Assembly: GCA_026261815.1 (NCBI GenBank)
Contig: JAMPIT010000566.1
Location: forward strand, 31,211,001-31,275,000
Reading direction: 5' to 3'
Origin: Monarcha castaneiventris obscurior
Taxonomy: Eukaryota > Chordata > Aves > Passeriformes > Monarchidae
Length of the DNA: 64,000 nucleotides
Position 1 is the stretch's first letter; every line of letters begins with the position of its first letter. The notes beneath the pieces were generated by a model, which saw only the letters and a list, made by a program, of their open reading frames with translations, had not been told where the DNA came from and did no database searches. This document shows, one piece after another, positions 53,188 to 63,858 of this stretch. Made by a program: the position numbers and the translations under genes.

Positions 53188-53304
53188 CCACAGGAATAAG
53201 TCTTCAGGCTGGCCTCACCCTTCAGGGACCTGGAGCTTGAACCAGGGGACACCTTATGGATGGGAGATGACGGCAAACAGAGATGGAAGAGACTACTTCA
53301 TCAG
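53188..53304 (+). CDS. FRMPD4: FRMPD4 (Preso) internal coding exon, N-terminal part of the WW domain
   Basis: FRMPD4 is a postsynaptic scaffold with WW, PDZ and FERM domains. It is known to bind PSD-95 and to promote dendritic spine formation. This 117-bp exon begins with the last base of a Ser codon, continues for 38 codons and ends with the first two bases (AG) of a split codon. It is therefore phase 2 to phase 2 and skipping it would keep the frame. The peptide starts [15 protein letters not shown] and ends [17 protein letters not shown]. The last part carries the first WW tryptophan (GWEM) and the aromatic pair YF of the second strand; the second Trp-equivalent position would lie in the next exon. 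From memory this matches the amino terminus of human FRMPD4 with few changes. The exon is bounded by AG at 53186-53187 and GT at 53305-53306. The open frame runs upstream without a stop into intronic poly-T, so the acceptor, not an ATG, sets the start. Other WW proteins fit the flanking residues less well. Confidence 0.92.
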
Positions 53305-53310
53305 GTAAGT
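53301..53310 (+). promoter_or_regulatory. FRMPD4: 5' splice site (donor) of the FRMPD4 WW exon
   Basis: The sequence TCAGGTAAGT holds the full AG|GTAAGT donor consensus complementary to U1 snRNA. Cutting before GT at 53305 leaves AG as the first two bases of the codon completed by the next exon. Confidence 0.9.
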
Positions 53311-56300
53311 GGGCAGAGTGAGCTGTGCGGTGTGTGGCACAGCGCTGCAGCCCTGCTCTCAACACTATCCCCTTGGAATCCTAATTCCTCCTTCAGCCCT
53401 ACATGGTTAATGTTCACTGGTTTGATTTTTGGCACAGGGATAGCTCAGACTGTGCTTTACTGCACTTTCCTTTGGTACTTGGTTACTTCATTTGCTCAAG
53501 AGAATGTTGATAATATAAGGACCTGTAATTCTTTGAAGAATTACAAGATCTTTAACAAAAGATAAATAAAAAGTAAAAATGCCATGTTTAAGGAATGAGG
53601 CAGAAGGTCAGTTCTGACTGAGACTTCCAACTCTTCTTTATCTCTGCCATGTGAGGTCTTTTGGTTTGTCTAATAATTATACTGGTAATGAGAACGTGTA
53701 TGTTTTGATCCTGTATTGTAAATATACTAATTCTTAGCTGTTCCACAGTTTTTTAGCTCTGGGTTGAAAATAAATGTCAATGTGTATGATAAATCGTAAA
53801 CATAATTGGCTTTTCTTTTCCCACTGGAAACTATGCATAATTATTCTTTAAAATCACTGAGGTGGCTTGGATAAAAAACATTTTGCCGTTCTTGCAATAC
53901 TCTTAGATGGCTTTGGCACTTCTTCACTAAAAAGAGTGATGGTAGTGAGTTAGCAGAACCACTGACTGCTTGGCATTCATTGCTTTAGCTTACATTTCAT
54001 TTTTAAGGTTAGCATTTTAATTCTGTTCTTGTGGAGTTTTTTTTAATTATTATTTAATTTTTGTCTTTATCAACCTATTTAGAAACTTGGAGGTACTTGA
54101 AAAAGTCATGGATGAGAATTAGAGTTCTTTTAACACAGAGTAGAAGATCAAACTTATTTTTAATTGACTGTTAAAAGTCCTTAATTCTCTCAAGATCCTT
54201 CAACTGCAAAAAAAGAATTGTAAAGCGCAAGAATGAAGATCCCTGTTACTGTGCTTTGCTTTCCTAGCCCTTTTGTCCACGGGGTGTGCCCTGGCTTCCT
54301 AGGAGGCATTTGCTTTTGGAGCCAAAGCAAGATTTGTAGCAGCATGGTGAGCTGAAGGCTTTCAAGATTTAGAGCAATTTCAGATCTGTCCAAATTGGAA
54401 CAAATTTTCTGGGTTAATGAGGGCTCAGAAGCTGACTTTGAAATGTCAGTTTCTTCCTTCAACAAGTATTTGTTATGCTTTGGATGTCTGAAAGATGGAC
54501 AATGTGAAGCTGAATGCCAGGCACAATATAACTGTATTAGCATAGGTTTTCTGCCTGAGTCAGTTAGGCTTGTGAAGAAGTATAGGTGAGCCTCCAAAGT
54601 ACTGTGCAGATGTGAGACTGTTGTTTCTGTTACTCAGGTTAGTGAAGAGACCTGCATGTCTCATTCTTATTTTCTGTATGGTATGTTTTCCTCTGTGTGA
54701 ATGAGATTCATTTGAAGGATTAATATCCTGATTCTGAGGACAGGCACTACATTTGATTCCTCCTCTTTTCTCACTGGTCACATAATGGGATGCTGCACTT
54801 GTGTAGCTGTCAACAGTTGTAGCTTACAAAATGCAGTGCCTTAGTACTCATTAATTTTGCAATTTGGGAATGTTTACTAACCTTCTGTAGCTAATGATTA
54901 TTTTGTTTATTTTTTTGGAATGGCTTTTAGTACCTTAAAGTGCCACATCCCTTTCTTAAATTGGGAAAACTGCATCTAGGAAAAAAAATCCATAATGGAA
55001 TGCCAAATTATGCCTTAAGTAAATATTAGGTTTGTGGTTCTCTTGTTGTCGGGGTGGTTGTTTGGGGTTTTTTTCTCATGCTCTTACAAGGTGCTTGTTT
55101 TTCATTCGCTTTTGGGCTCTGGTCTTCCTTCCATTTTTCTCTGCATGGATAGCAGACTACTTGGGAAAAAATAGTCTGCTCTAAAGAGTAAAGAGCATGA
55201 GGCCTCTGAAGAAGCTGATCTGTAGAAGGCTTTGATGTTTTGTGCCAGGCTTTCCAACCCACGGGAATCTCTGAGCAGTTTCAGGTGCAAGTTGAACACT
55301 GCTGCATACCTACACATTGTGTGGTTCATAGTACCTATTCCTGCATCAAATGTTTTAAACCAACAGAATTGGCTGTAGCATGTGCACAGACGTGCTTCCA
55401 GAGTAGTAATGTATCTTACATGAAAAGACACTCCCCAGGAATGCAATAAAAGCCAGTACTTTTGGAAACAGAATAAAGCCAGGGAACCCTTTGGAACCAC
55501 GTTCTGCTGCACCAAGTCACCAGCCATCCACCATTGCTAGGGAACATCAGCCCCAATGGCTACTATGACTTGACTGGGTAGTCCTATGACATATATCTTG
55601 GTTTTAGAAGAATGACTAAAGGCTAGATAGAACCAGTGACTTGCCAGCAATTCCTCTGTGGAGGTGTACATCGTATCTGTCCTTACAGTGACTGTTATTT
55701 GGCAGAGAAGCTCTCTCTGGCTTTCAAAACAACTGCTTTTGCAAATACTACATGAGACTGCATAAATAAAAACAGAATTTAATTTTCCTTCCTTCATTTT
55801 TCACACCTAGATTTTAGGAATGATATAGTGAGGTGATTTTTGACAGTTATGCCAATAAAGACAGGAGAGAGATCAACGAGATAGCATTTCTTATTGTCTC
55901 TAAGGCTTTTTATAGCCATGCAGATTAACAAATTGCATCACACTGAAGGAGAAAAAGCAATTCAAATACTTTGCTTGGTTTTGATTAAAGATGTATAAAC
56001 CAGGTATTATCACAATGAAATGTATGCATGAGTTCTGTACAAGGAAGTAACATAATTCATAGCGACATTAACTGCTTTTTAGTTAAATAATTTACTTTGT
56101 GCCATATGTACATATCCATTCAACTGCAAGCAGACTTACTGTAATTTTGAAATTGTGGGTGGAATAAAGAATCCAGGAGAATCTTCTGGTGAAATGAAAT
56201 GTAATTATATAGTGTTGGTGCAAATGCTTTAAGGCGTGAATGGGAAGAGATGTTTATTCTTTCTGCTAAAGCAAATTTGATTTCTTTCAAACCTCTGAAA

Positions 56301-56870
56301 GCCCTTATGACATGAACTAATCAGGGGCAGCTTCCATCGCCAGGCAGTGCTTTTTTAAAAGTGTGAGAAGAATCTCTTATCAAAATATTTTCAGATGTTG
56401 CTATCAATTCATTATCTCTTCTGTACAGATGGCACAACCAGGGTCATTTTGCAAACCTCTAAAATATTTTTTCTTCAGCTTAGGCCATGGTAAATTAAAG
56501 TTTCAGAACTCTACCCATTCCCTTTTTACTTGCCCCTTTTGCTTGAAATAGCATTATGAGATAAGTAATACATTTCAGTATGGGAGGATGGCAATCATCT
56601 AGTATTCTTCCAGCATGTTTCCGTGCCCCACAAGCTGTATTAAGCTGGACTTTTAATATGAAATAATTTGAATACAGTATATATAACCACTTTAAAGTCC
56701 TAAATGTTTTATTTGCATTTATTATATAAATAATAAATGCTGTGTAGTATATGATTATGAGAAATTCTGTAACATTAATTTAAATAAAAGCATGACACTT
56801 AATAAAACTGGTTTTGGTATGAATATAGCATTTCAGGGAGACAGTATGTGGAGCAGAAGTTTTTGGCTGA
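53311..56870. other. Intronic stretch after the exon, no gene recognised
   Basis: Unique AT-rich sequence. Open frames on the minus strand at 54190-54597 and 55102-55527 (135 and 141 codons) have no recognisable domain. No next FRMPD4 exon was seen. Confidence 0.55.
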
Positions 56871-56940
56871 TTTATATATATATATACATATATATATATA
56901 CACACACACACACATATATATATATATATGTATATATACA
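56871..56940. repeat. Compound (TA)n-(CA)n-(TA)n microsatellite
   Basis: Seventy bases of alternating purine-pyrimidine: TA units with one CA interruption, then about seven CA units, then TA units with TG and CA interruptions. The two TA arms are complementary, so the tract can fold back on itself around the CA core. Confidence 0.92.
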
Positions 56941-58019
56941 AAATGTTTTGCCTCATGGCAATTTTAGCTCCTGGGATCTTACTGATTTTTGGACCTCTAC
57001 ATTTTTGCCCTTTCCCTTGTGTAAATCTTGCTGCTTGTCAGATCTGGAGGGAAGTTGATAGAAGGAAATAAACTGGCAAAAGCTAGTAAAAAGTCGATCT
57101 TATGGAGAAAGCAATAAATTTTATGTCGATTTTGCTCTGAGCCAATCATTTGCATGGTCTGATGAAGTTGCAGAATAGTTTCATATGGAAGAATCCTCTG
57201 AAGGTCAGGCTGTCCAGCCTCCTGCTCAGATCACAGCTAATACCAGATGATGAGCAGCATTGCTGCCACACTGAAATATCTGACTGATTTGAGAATAGGG
57301 TTGCAACAGACTTGTCTTGTCTTAAGCTGCCTTGCAACTGCACTTGAAGGTGCACGTTGAATTAACATTTTCTGCCTTCAAAAGTCATACCTTTTTGATT
57401 CCTATTGCTGTTTAACTCCTAAGGAATGAGGTACTTTGGTATTTTCATGGATCTGGTATCTGTCATTCAAATAAAGACCAGGGAATGCCAAATAAAATTA
57501 GCTGAAAGGAAGTGTAGCCCTTCTCATATGGACTTAAAGCAACACTGGTTCCACTAAAGTGTAGTTAGTAGATTCTCAAGATAGAGGGGTCTGTTAGGTC
57601 AGCTGATTGCCATACCCTTATTTGCAAGAGGTGCTATTGGTTGTGTTTATTTTGCTTTATTATTTTTATTGGTTGTGCTTACTTACTCTTGCTATTGCCT
57701 GGGAGAGAATGATGGGGTCTGTCTGTGTTTCCACTTTGGTTTGCTCTCTGTTTGGTTCCAAGGACCCTGACCATCTGTACTTGGTGCATATTAGCTTGCT
57801 TCTGTACTCCACTGTGGAACAAACTGAGCAAATAGTTGGGATCCTAGGTAAGAAATTAAAAGAAGCACACCCAGAGATCAAAGCCTGCAGCATTATTACT
57901 GCTGGGCTTGAAACCACAGGTCAGTCTCGAGAGTGCACAGCAGAACTGGGAGAGAACTACTAGTCAGAAGTCTTTCTAAATCTCATTTACGCTAATATGA
58001 TGAGGTTGCTAGAGCAGTT
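56941..58019. other. Intronic stretch, no gene recognised
   Basis: Unique-looking sequence up to the split CR1. An open + frame at 57607-57963 (118 codons) starts with a hydrophobic low-complexity segment and has no recognisable family. The last part, close to the CR1, could be an unrecognised more 5' section of the same element. Confidence 0.5.
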
Positions 58020-58450
58020 GAAACCATCAGGTGATCCACCTAGTGGATGAGGGAAGCTCTGAGGAGGTAGGCTACTCCGACTTCAGCAAAGTCTTTGATA
58101 TTGTCTCCTGTGGCATTCTCATGGAAAAGCTGGCAGCCCACATCTTGAACAGGTGCATTCTGGACTGGATTAAAAACTGGCTGGATGGCTGAGCCCGGAG
58201 AGTAGTAGTGAATGGTATCACATCCAGTTGGAGGCCAGTCACCAGTGGGGTTCCTCAGAGCTCAGTACTGGAGCCAGTCCTGTTTAATATCTTTATTGGT
58301 GTTCAAGATGAGGGGATCAAGGGCACCCTCAATAAGTCCACAGACGACACTAAGTGGGGTGGGAGTGTTGATCTGCTGGAGGATTGGAAGACTCTGCAGA
58401 GGGATGTGGACAGGCTGGATCAATGGGGTGAGGCCAACGGGGTGACGTTC
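58020..58450 (+). mobile_element. CR1 LINE, 5'-ward half (sense), interrupted by an LTR-like insertion
   Basis: GTGGATGAGGG, then GACTTCAGCAAAGTCTTTGA, AAAAACTGGCTGGATGGCTG, a GTGGGGTTCCTCAGAGCTCA block and GGACAGGCTGGATCAATGGG are successive CR1 RT-coding blocks. The match stops at about 58450 in the word equivalent to 'gaggttcaacaagg' and resumes at about 58937. The true 5' boundary may lie somewhat before 58020. Confidence 0.92.
58028..58450 (+). pseudogene. CR1 ORF2 reverse-transcriptase domain remnant
   Basis: One frame reads through the RT core. Motif A appears as YSDFSKVFD (58073-58099), the motif B region as [17 protein letters not shown], and the catalytic loop usually written FADD is degraded to STDDTK. 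A single in-frame stop, TGA at 58190-58192, sits in WLDG*ARR where CR1 usually has Arg; a CpG transition from CGA would explain it. Loss of Ala/Phe next to the Asp pair and truncation by the LTR-like insertion make it non-functional. It encoded the polymerase for CR1 target-primed reverse transcription. Confidence 0.88.
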
Positions 58451-58933
58451 TGTAGGGGAATACACTCAGTGCAGGTAGCTCGGTGTGCAGCTGCAGTGTG
58501 AGCTGCAGGCTGACTCTGTGGGGTGGGAGCTGGTGCTACAGGCAAGAGGCCATGAACTGCCAACTCTTTGCATAACAAAGGGCACAGGGATCTGTGGCCC
58601 AACCAGGTGACCGGACACTCAGAGACACAGCAGGAGCTGAGGATGCCAGACTCCCTGTGCTTAGACTGTAAGGGTGTAAAAGCCCAGGTTTCCTTTTATC
58701 AGAGTCCGTCCTCAGAGGCAGCCAGCTTGAGCTGTTATTTTGTTATTGCACCATGATTAAATTATTCTAAGCAGAGAGACCTATGAGACTCTGCTATGGG
58801 AAACTAGGGGCCGAGCTGGTAAGAAAACCTGGTCTGACTGTGAGTGTGGGGTGTGTAGCTGTGAAGAGACCTCAGTCCCAGTTTAGGTGGTGTGAATGTG
58901 ACAGAGTGGCTCCTGGATGGTCAGACAGGGACA
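58451..58933 (+). mobile_element. LTR-like insertion (putative solo LTR) inside CR1
   Basis: The block that separates the two CR1 halves is about 483 bp. It begins TGTAGGGGAATA and ends CAGACAGGGACA, the TG...CA pattern of an LTR. It contains a TATA-like GTAAAAGCCC near 58675 and a GATTAAATT part (possible ATTAAA signal) near 58754, in plausible order for U3-R-U5 on the + strand. No retroviral genes are inside. The flanks (GACGTTC before, GCTGAAC after) do not give a clear target-site duplication. The edges are fixed by the CR1 break; the LTR nature is inferred. Confidence 0.65.
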
Positions 58934-58936
58934 GCT

Positions 58937-59669
58937 GAACAAGTCCAAGCTTCCGGCTCCTGCACTTCAGTCACAACACCCCCTGCAGTGCTACAGGCTT
59001 AGGGAGAGTGGTTGGAAAGCAGGCCAGTGGAAAAGGACCTGAGGATGTTGGTTGACAGTAGGCTGAACATGAGCCAGGGTGTGCCCAGGTGGCCAGGAAG
59101 GCCAACAGCATCCTGGCTTGGATCAGAAATAGTGTGACCAGCAGGACCAGGGAAGTGATTGTCCCCCTGTATTTGACACTGGTGAGGGCACACCTCAAAT
59201 CCAGTGTTCAGTTCTGGGCTCCTCACTTCAAGAAAGACACTGAAGTGCTAGAGCACATCCAGAGAAGGGCAACAGAGCTGGTAAAGGGTCTGGAGAGCTG
59301 AATCATATGAGGAGCTGCTGAGGGAGCCTGGAGAAAAGGAGACTGGGGAGACATTACTGCTCTTCTCAACTACCTGGAAGTTATAGCAAGATGAGGGTCA
59401 GCCCCTTGTCCCAAGCAACTAGTGACAGAACGAGAGGACACAGCCTCAAGCTGCACTAGGGGAGGTTCAGGCTGGACATCAGGAAGAATTTCTTTATGGA
59501 AAGGGTTGTTAAACAGTGGAATAGACTACCCAGGTGGAGCCACTATCCCTGGAGGTGTTCAAGAAATGACTCTATGTGGCACTTAGTGCTATGGTCTACT
59601 TGACAAAGGGGGTAATCGGTCAAAGGTTGGACCTGGAGGTCTTTTCCAGCCTAAATGATTCTATGTGAC
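58937..59669 (+). mobile_element. CR1 LINE, 3' half (sense)
   Basis: The CR1 match resumes at AACAAGTCCAAGCTTCCGG and runs through the ORF2 C-terminus to GGTCTTTTCCAGCCTAAATG and a single ATTCTATG terminal repeat at about 59658-59665. Together with 58020-58450 it makes one roughly 1.16-kb 5'-truncated CR1 copy, the longest in the window. Confidence 0.93.
59089..59301 (+). pseudogene. CR1 ORF2 C-terminal remnant (after the RT core)
   Basis: The + frame reads [20 protein letters not shown], then [19 protein letters not shown] and [10 protein letters not shown], the well-known C-terminal segment of CR1 ORF2. It ends at a stop after LES. Eroded coding words continue to about 59570, including the GTTCAGGCTGGACATCAGGA block for Phe-Arg-Leu-Asp-Ile-Arg. 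Just after the LTR-like insertion (58937-59000) the frame is shifted relative to the consensus. Not a functional gene; the ATG at 59089 is incidental. Confidence 0.88.
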
Positions 59670-61114
59670 ATCATATTTTGATATCTTGGGCACCTTGTTT
59701 TTCACTAGTGCTTTTGTATTTAGTAAAAAAAATTATTCTAGACTTCTTCTAGGTGCATCTGGCAAGCTTAATTCTTTTCCCTAAGGTATGTTATCCTGTA
59801 TCTAATATCAGCTCCATGATTTTTGGCTTGTGAAATCATTATGTTTAGGTTGTCCTTGTTTGGCTCAGTAGCTATGCTATTCCTGAAACATGAAATTCTT
59901 AAATGTCAGCTTTTGCCCTGTACAGAAAATAGAGGTAACATGTTTCTGTCCTTTGATAACTAGTGTAGCTCACAACATCCTAAATTCTCAAAGCATACAT
60001 GGTACAATATTTCTTTGCAATAAAATATGTTATGATATTCTTCTATACTCAAATACTTACCCAAATTTTCTTTGTTAGTCTTCATCTTATTCTTTCAGTG
60101 CCTGCTGTGCTTAGAAGAGGGAACTCAGTTGTGTTTTCTGAAAGTCCACCTCTGTGCCTGTGGCATGCTTCCTGTCTGGCCTGTGTGCTCCTCCTTGTAC
60201 ACCCAGTTGTCATAGCTGGCCAGCAATGTGGAATGGCACAACACTGGTGATATTAATGGCATATCAATCAAGCATCCTGCTTATTAAGGACCACTAATTT
60301 ATACCAGATGCAAAACTGAGGCTCACAGCCTGCTAATCAGTTTACTTCAAAATAAATAAGCATAGAAGATGATCAAATCATTCAGTATTTTTTTAAATTA
60401 TTATTTTCTTTTGTTGTGTCTAGCCTACCCCAACCTTCTTGTACATGTGTTCTGTAAGTGTTTGCTCTGTTGGAAAGTTCTGAAAACCATCTACGCATAC
60501 AAGTAAAATATAATGAAAGCCTTGATTGTTGTTACTGTGTCGTTCATCTGTCTGGGAAAGGCTGCTGTTATCTTACCTTAAAACTACCACAGTACATAAG
60601 GCCATAATGAAAGTTTGAAGTCACAGGAGCCACTTTCTGCCCTGTAGGTATGATGCCATATAGCACTTTATTGAGCACATTGCATTCTTTCATCTCTAAG
60701 TACAGAAACAATGTTGACTGGATTCACGGGGGATTTATGTGGTACTCACAAAAATATGGGCAGCCCAGCTGCTGCTGCTTCCTTCGTGAGGGCACTGGTC
60801 ACTTGTGCAGGGGGCCTTTCTTTGGGGCGAGGGCTGTGAGCAGAGGCAGCTCGTGCACCGGTTCAGTGCCTCCAGCCAAAGGCAGACTGCTGTGAGCATC
60901 TTTGGGCATCTCCGCTCCCAGGTGAGATGCCAAGGGGAAAAAAGGCAGAGGAATCACACTCTCTGGCCCACTTATTCCCGAGTCCCTAAAAGGGACATCC
61001 AATGAGATTGAATGGCAGGCAGTTTAACAGTGATAAAAATAGTACAACCTATATAATTAGCAAATAGAACTCTCAGCTACAGGTTACAGTAAAGCCTAAA
61101 ATGCTTCATAGGAT

Positions 61115-61130
61115 TCAAATGTACATTTGA
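61115..61130. repeat. 16-bp perfect palindrome
   Basis: TCAAATGTACATTTGA is its own reverse complement. A further copy of GTACATTTG follows at 61134-61142. Confidence 0.9.
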
Positions 61131-61811
61131 AAAGTACATTTGTAATAAGTCTTTCACTATTAAATTACATAGGATTAAAAAAAATTAGAGCAGATATAAA
61201 ATCTTATGTTTCAGACAAGCGGGTGAGTCAGCTGCTGACTGCCTAGGGCTAGGACGAAACTTCCTGTATTAATCAGGTTATTCTATAATTACAAGGTTTC
61301 TTGCACCTTCCTCTGAAGCGGGTACTGAGTGCTGTCAGAGAAAGAATCCTGGACCAGGAGGACAACAGGTCTGATTGGTATGGCGATTCTTGATTTTTTT
61401 CTATCTCTTTTATGTTGGTTTTTTTTAATTCCCTTGTCACTAATACAGACAGTTGATATGAATAGTGTGCTGTTAGAGAAAGAGTGCTACTCTGCTTCTT
61501 TCTGCATACAAATTTGCTTTCTGTTGCTAAGGGTTTGACCTACTCAAGGACAAGATCATATGGTGGAAGGGGGAGTGGGTCTAGAAGAGATGAGCAGCAG
61601 CAGGGATACACAAATGCAAGTGACGGTTTAAAGCAAACCTGAATAATTAGAAAGGAGAAGAAGGAAAATTATATAGCAACCTGTTTATGTCCGTGTTTTG
61701 CCTAGAGACTACTCCGGTATGGTGAAAAAGAAAGTATTGCTAAATCAGCTCAAGCTCCTGAAAAGAGAGGCTGATTTAAAAATTGTCCTTCCTTCACAAA
61801 GATGTTGCTCT

Positions 61812-61862
61812 AGACATAAATACGGCAGACATAAATATGGCAGTCATAAATATGACAGACAA
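61812..61862. repeat. 15-bp minisatellite, about 3.3 units
   Basis: The unit AGACATAAATATGGC is repeated three times with one or two changes per copy (TACGGC, TATGGC, TATGAC endings) and then starts a fourth time with AGACA. Confidence 0.88.
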
Positions 61863-63810
61863 AGTGATGTTAATACTGGCTGGGATAAATAGTTGTTATA
61901 ATGGAGGAAATGATAGCAAGGAGATGGCGATTTGTGGGGTTGTTTTATTTTAACTAGAGCTTGGAAAAATGGAGAGTTCCTTGCATTGTAAGGCAGCTGT
62001 CCCTAACCTGGTTAGTGTGCTGTAACTCAGGAGATAGTCACAGCAGCGTGGCTCCCTCCCTCTCTTCTGGTTTGCAGTTCTTGAGTCCTCTCAGCACACA
62101 CACAACCCTCACTGGCTGAACCAAGACTAGTTCTCACACTGGAAAGATGAGGGGGCTATCAAAGAAGGTGTGAATGTGGCTGAGATTCCTCAGAAAAGGT
62201 TTTGCTCAGCCATTTGCCTTGGGTTGCCTGGCTGTAATTACACCTCAGTGTAGTACAGGGAATCACACTGTGGGCCTCTGCTACAGCAAATTCAATGTTT
62301 CTGAGCTAGTCCTCTGTGTTTTCTCCAAACACAAACTGGATGGGGACACCATGAAATTCAGAGAGGTATTGCATTCTGAACACTGTTATTCTTGTGTGTT
62401 TGAAGGTGGATTAGGAAGGAATAAAACTTCTGGAGCAGAACCTGTATAGAGAAAAAAAATCAAGGAACCCCTACCCAGGATCACAGTGTACATTAACACA
62501 GAGAGGTGCAAAGATTAAATCCTCACTGTGGTTGGAGCTCACAGTGTTCTAGGTAGGTGCTTCATTTGGAATAACAGCATCTCATCTGTTAATTGCAGCA
62601 TGTAAATGCTTTTGTGGAAGCATTTATTTGGTACACCAAGATACCCTCCCTGGGAGTGGAAAACAAATTAATTCTTGTAAACAGTTTGTTTAAGAATGAT
62701 AACCCCAGATGGAGTCGGCTTTTTCAATCATTTCTCTTGTAAAGCAGTGTGGTCCCTACAGAACTGAGATTAAAAGTGTCAAGTTCCGGTTCTGAAAAGC
62801 CATGCAAGTGGTTGGAAGAGTGGTAGTGGTTTGTAAGAAGCTAAGTCTTATCTTGGGTCACATGCTGGAATCCCAAATGATGCAAATACAGAGACTCTGC
62901 ATATGAAATAAAACCAGGCTACGTAAAAATAAAGAGGGGAATACAGCCCTAGAAACGCCTAAAAGGTGTTTTCTGCAGCCTGTGCACTGGGGCTTTAGTG
63001 GCCATGAGCTTGAAAAATTAAAAAAGGCAAAGCTGTCTGATACTTGGTGATGGAACTGAGACCTTTCACAGCAAAGTCTAGGTGAAAACTTCCCCCAGAA
63101 TTTCAGTTACGACATGAAGAAAAAAATGTGCAAGAGCTGGGTTATAGAGCTGAAAAAAAAAAATGCATGAGAGTTAGCACAGTTTAAACTGCTGCTGTTT
63201 AAATTGCACAAGTGAAGTTCACCAGTTCATCATGGTGTATGCACAGAATTTAAAATGAGTTATTTACTGTGTTATGCCATGCCAGGAAATACCATATTGA
63301 TGATACCTTTCCAGCAGACATTCATATACTAAAGAACAGCATGCTGAGGTATATGGAAGCCAGCACTTAAGAAGCCTAATTTATTCTGTTGGATTAATTT
63401 CTCTCATATTAATATATTTAGTTTTCTGAAAAGAAAATCAAGTATAAGCCTTCTGTGAAAGGTTCTTGTCTGTACTGATATTGTAGAACAGGAAGGTAAT
63501 TTGTTTTAGAAAGACAAGATGATACTACCAAAAGCTTACTGAATTTTAATTCTCATTTAGTTTTTAATTGCCCTTCTCACAACAAAATACTGCCTAATTA
63601 TACTCAAAATACTCAGCTCCCAAATCTAAGAGTCCTCATCTTTGTATGTTGTCACATACGTATAAGATTCAGGTAAAGAAATAGTTCAACTGAACTTAAA
63701 TTAATCTAGTCACTGACAACATTATGACTCACTGCAATATTTTGAAAGCCATTTATCTGAAGTTCGCTGAATCCGGGACCGTTCCACAGAAGAACTTCAA
63801 TTTAAAATAA

Positions 63811-63858
63811 ACCAATCAAACTGTGTCGCTGCGCAATTAAATATCTCCATGGTAACAG
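63811..63858. promoter_or_regulatory. Candidate cis-regulatory motif pair: CCAAT box and RFX X-box-like site
   Basis: ACCAATCA (63811-63818) matches the NF-Y CCAAT motif. CTCCATGGTAACAG (63845-63858) contains the right half and centre of an RFX X-box (CATGGTAAC), about 27 bases later. Two undecayed CpG sites (TCGCTGCGC) lie between them. NF-Y and RFX sites are known to co-occur. Function is inferred from motifs only. Confidence 0.3.

Noticed and set aside
55102..55527. 141-codon open frame on the minus strand, and a 135-codon frame at 54190-54597
   Set aside because: Neither has a domain or flanking splice sites that would make an exon; both are explained by chance.
57607..57963. 118-codon + frame just before the split CR1 with a hydrophobic start
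   Set aside because: Looks like a signal anchor followed by a polar segment, but I recognise no family, and it has no promoter or splice context. It may be chance or an eroded repeat.
60650..60930. Possible exon ending in CCCAGGTGAGAT
   Set aside because: The donor-like site is good, but the upstream frame shows no FRMPD4 or other family resemblance and no convincing acceptor; it does not continue the WW domain.
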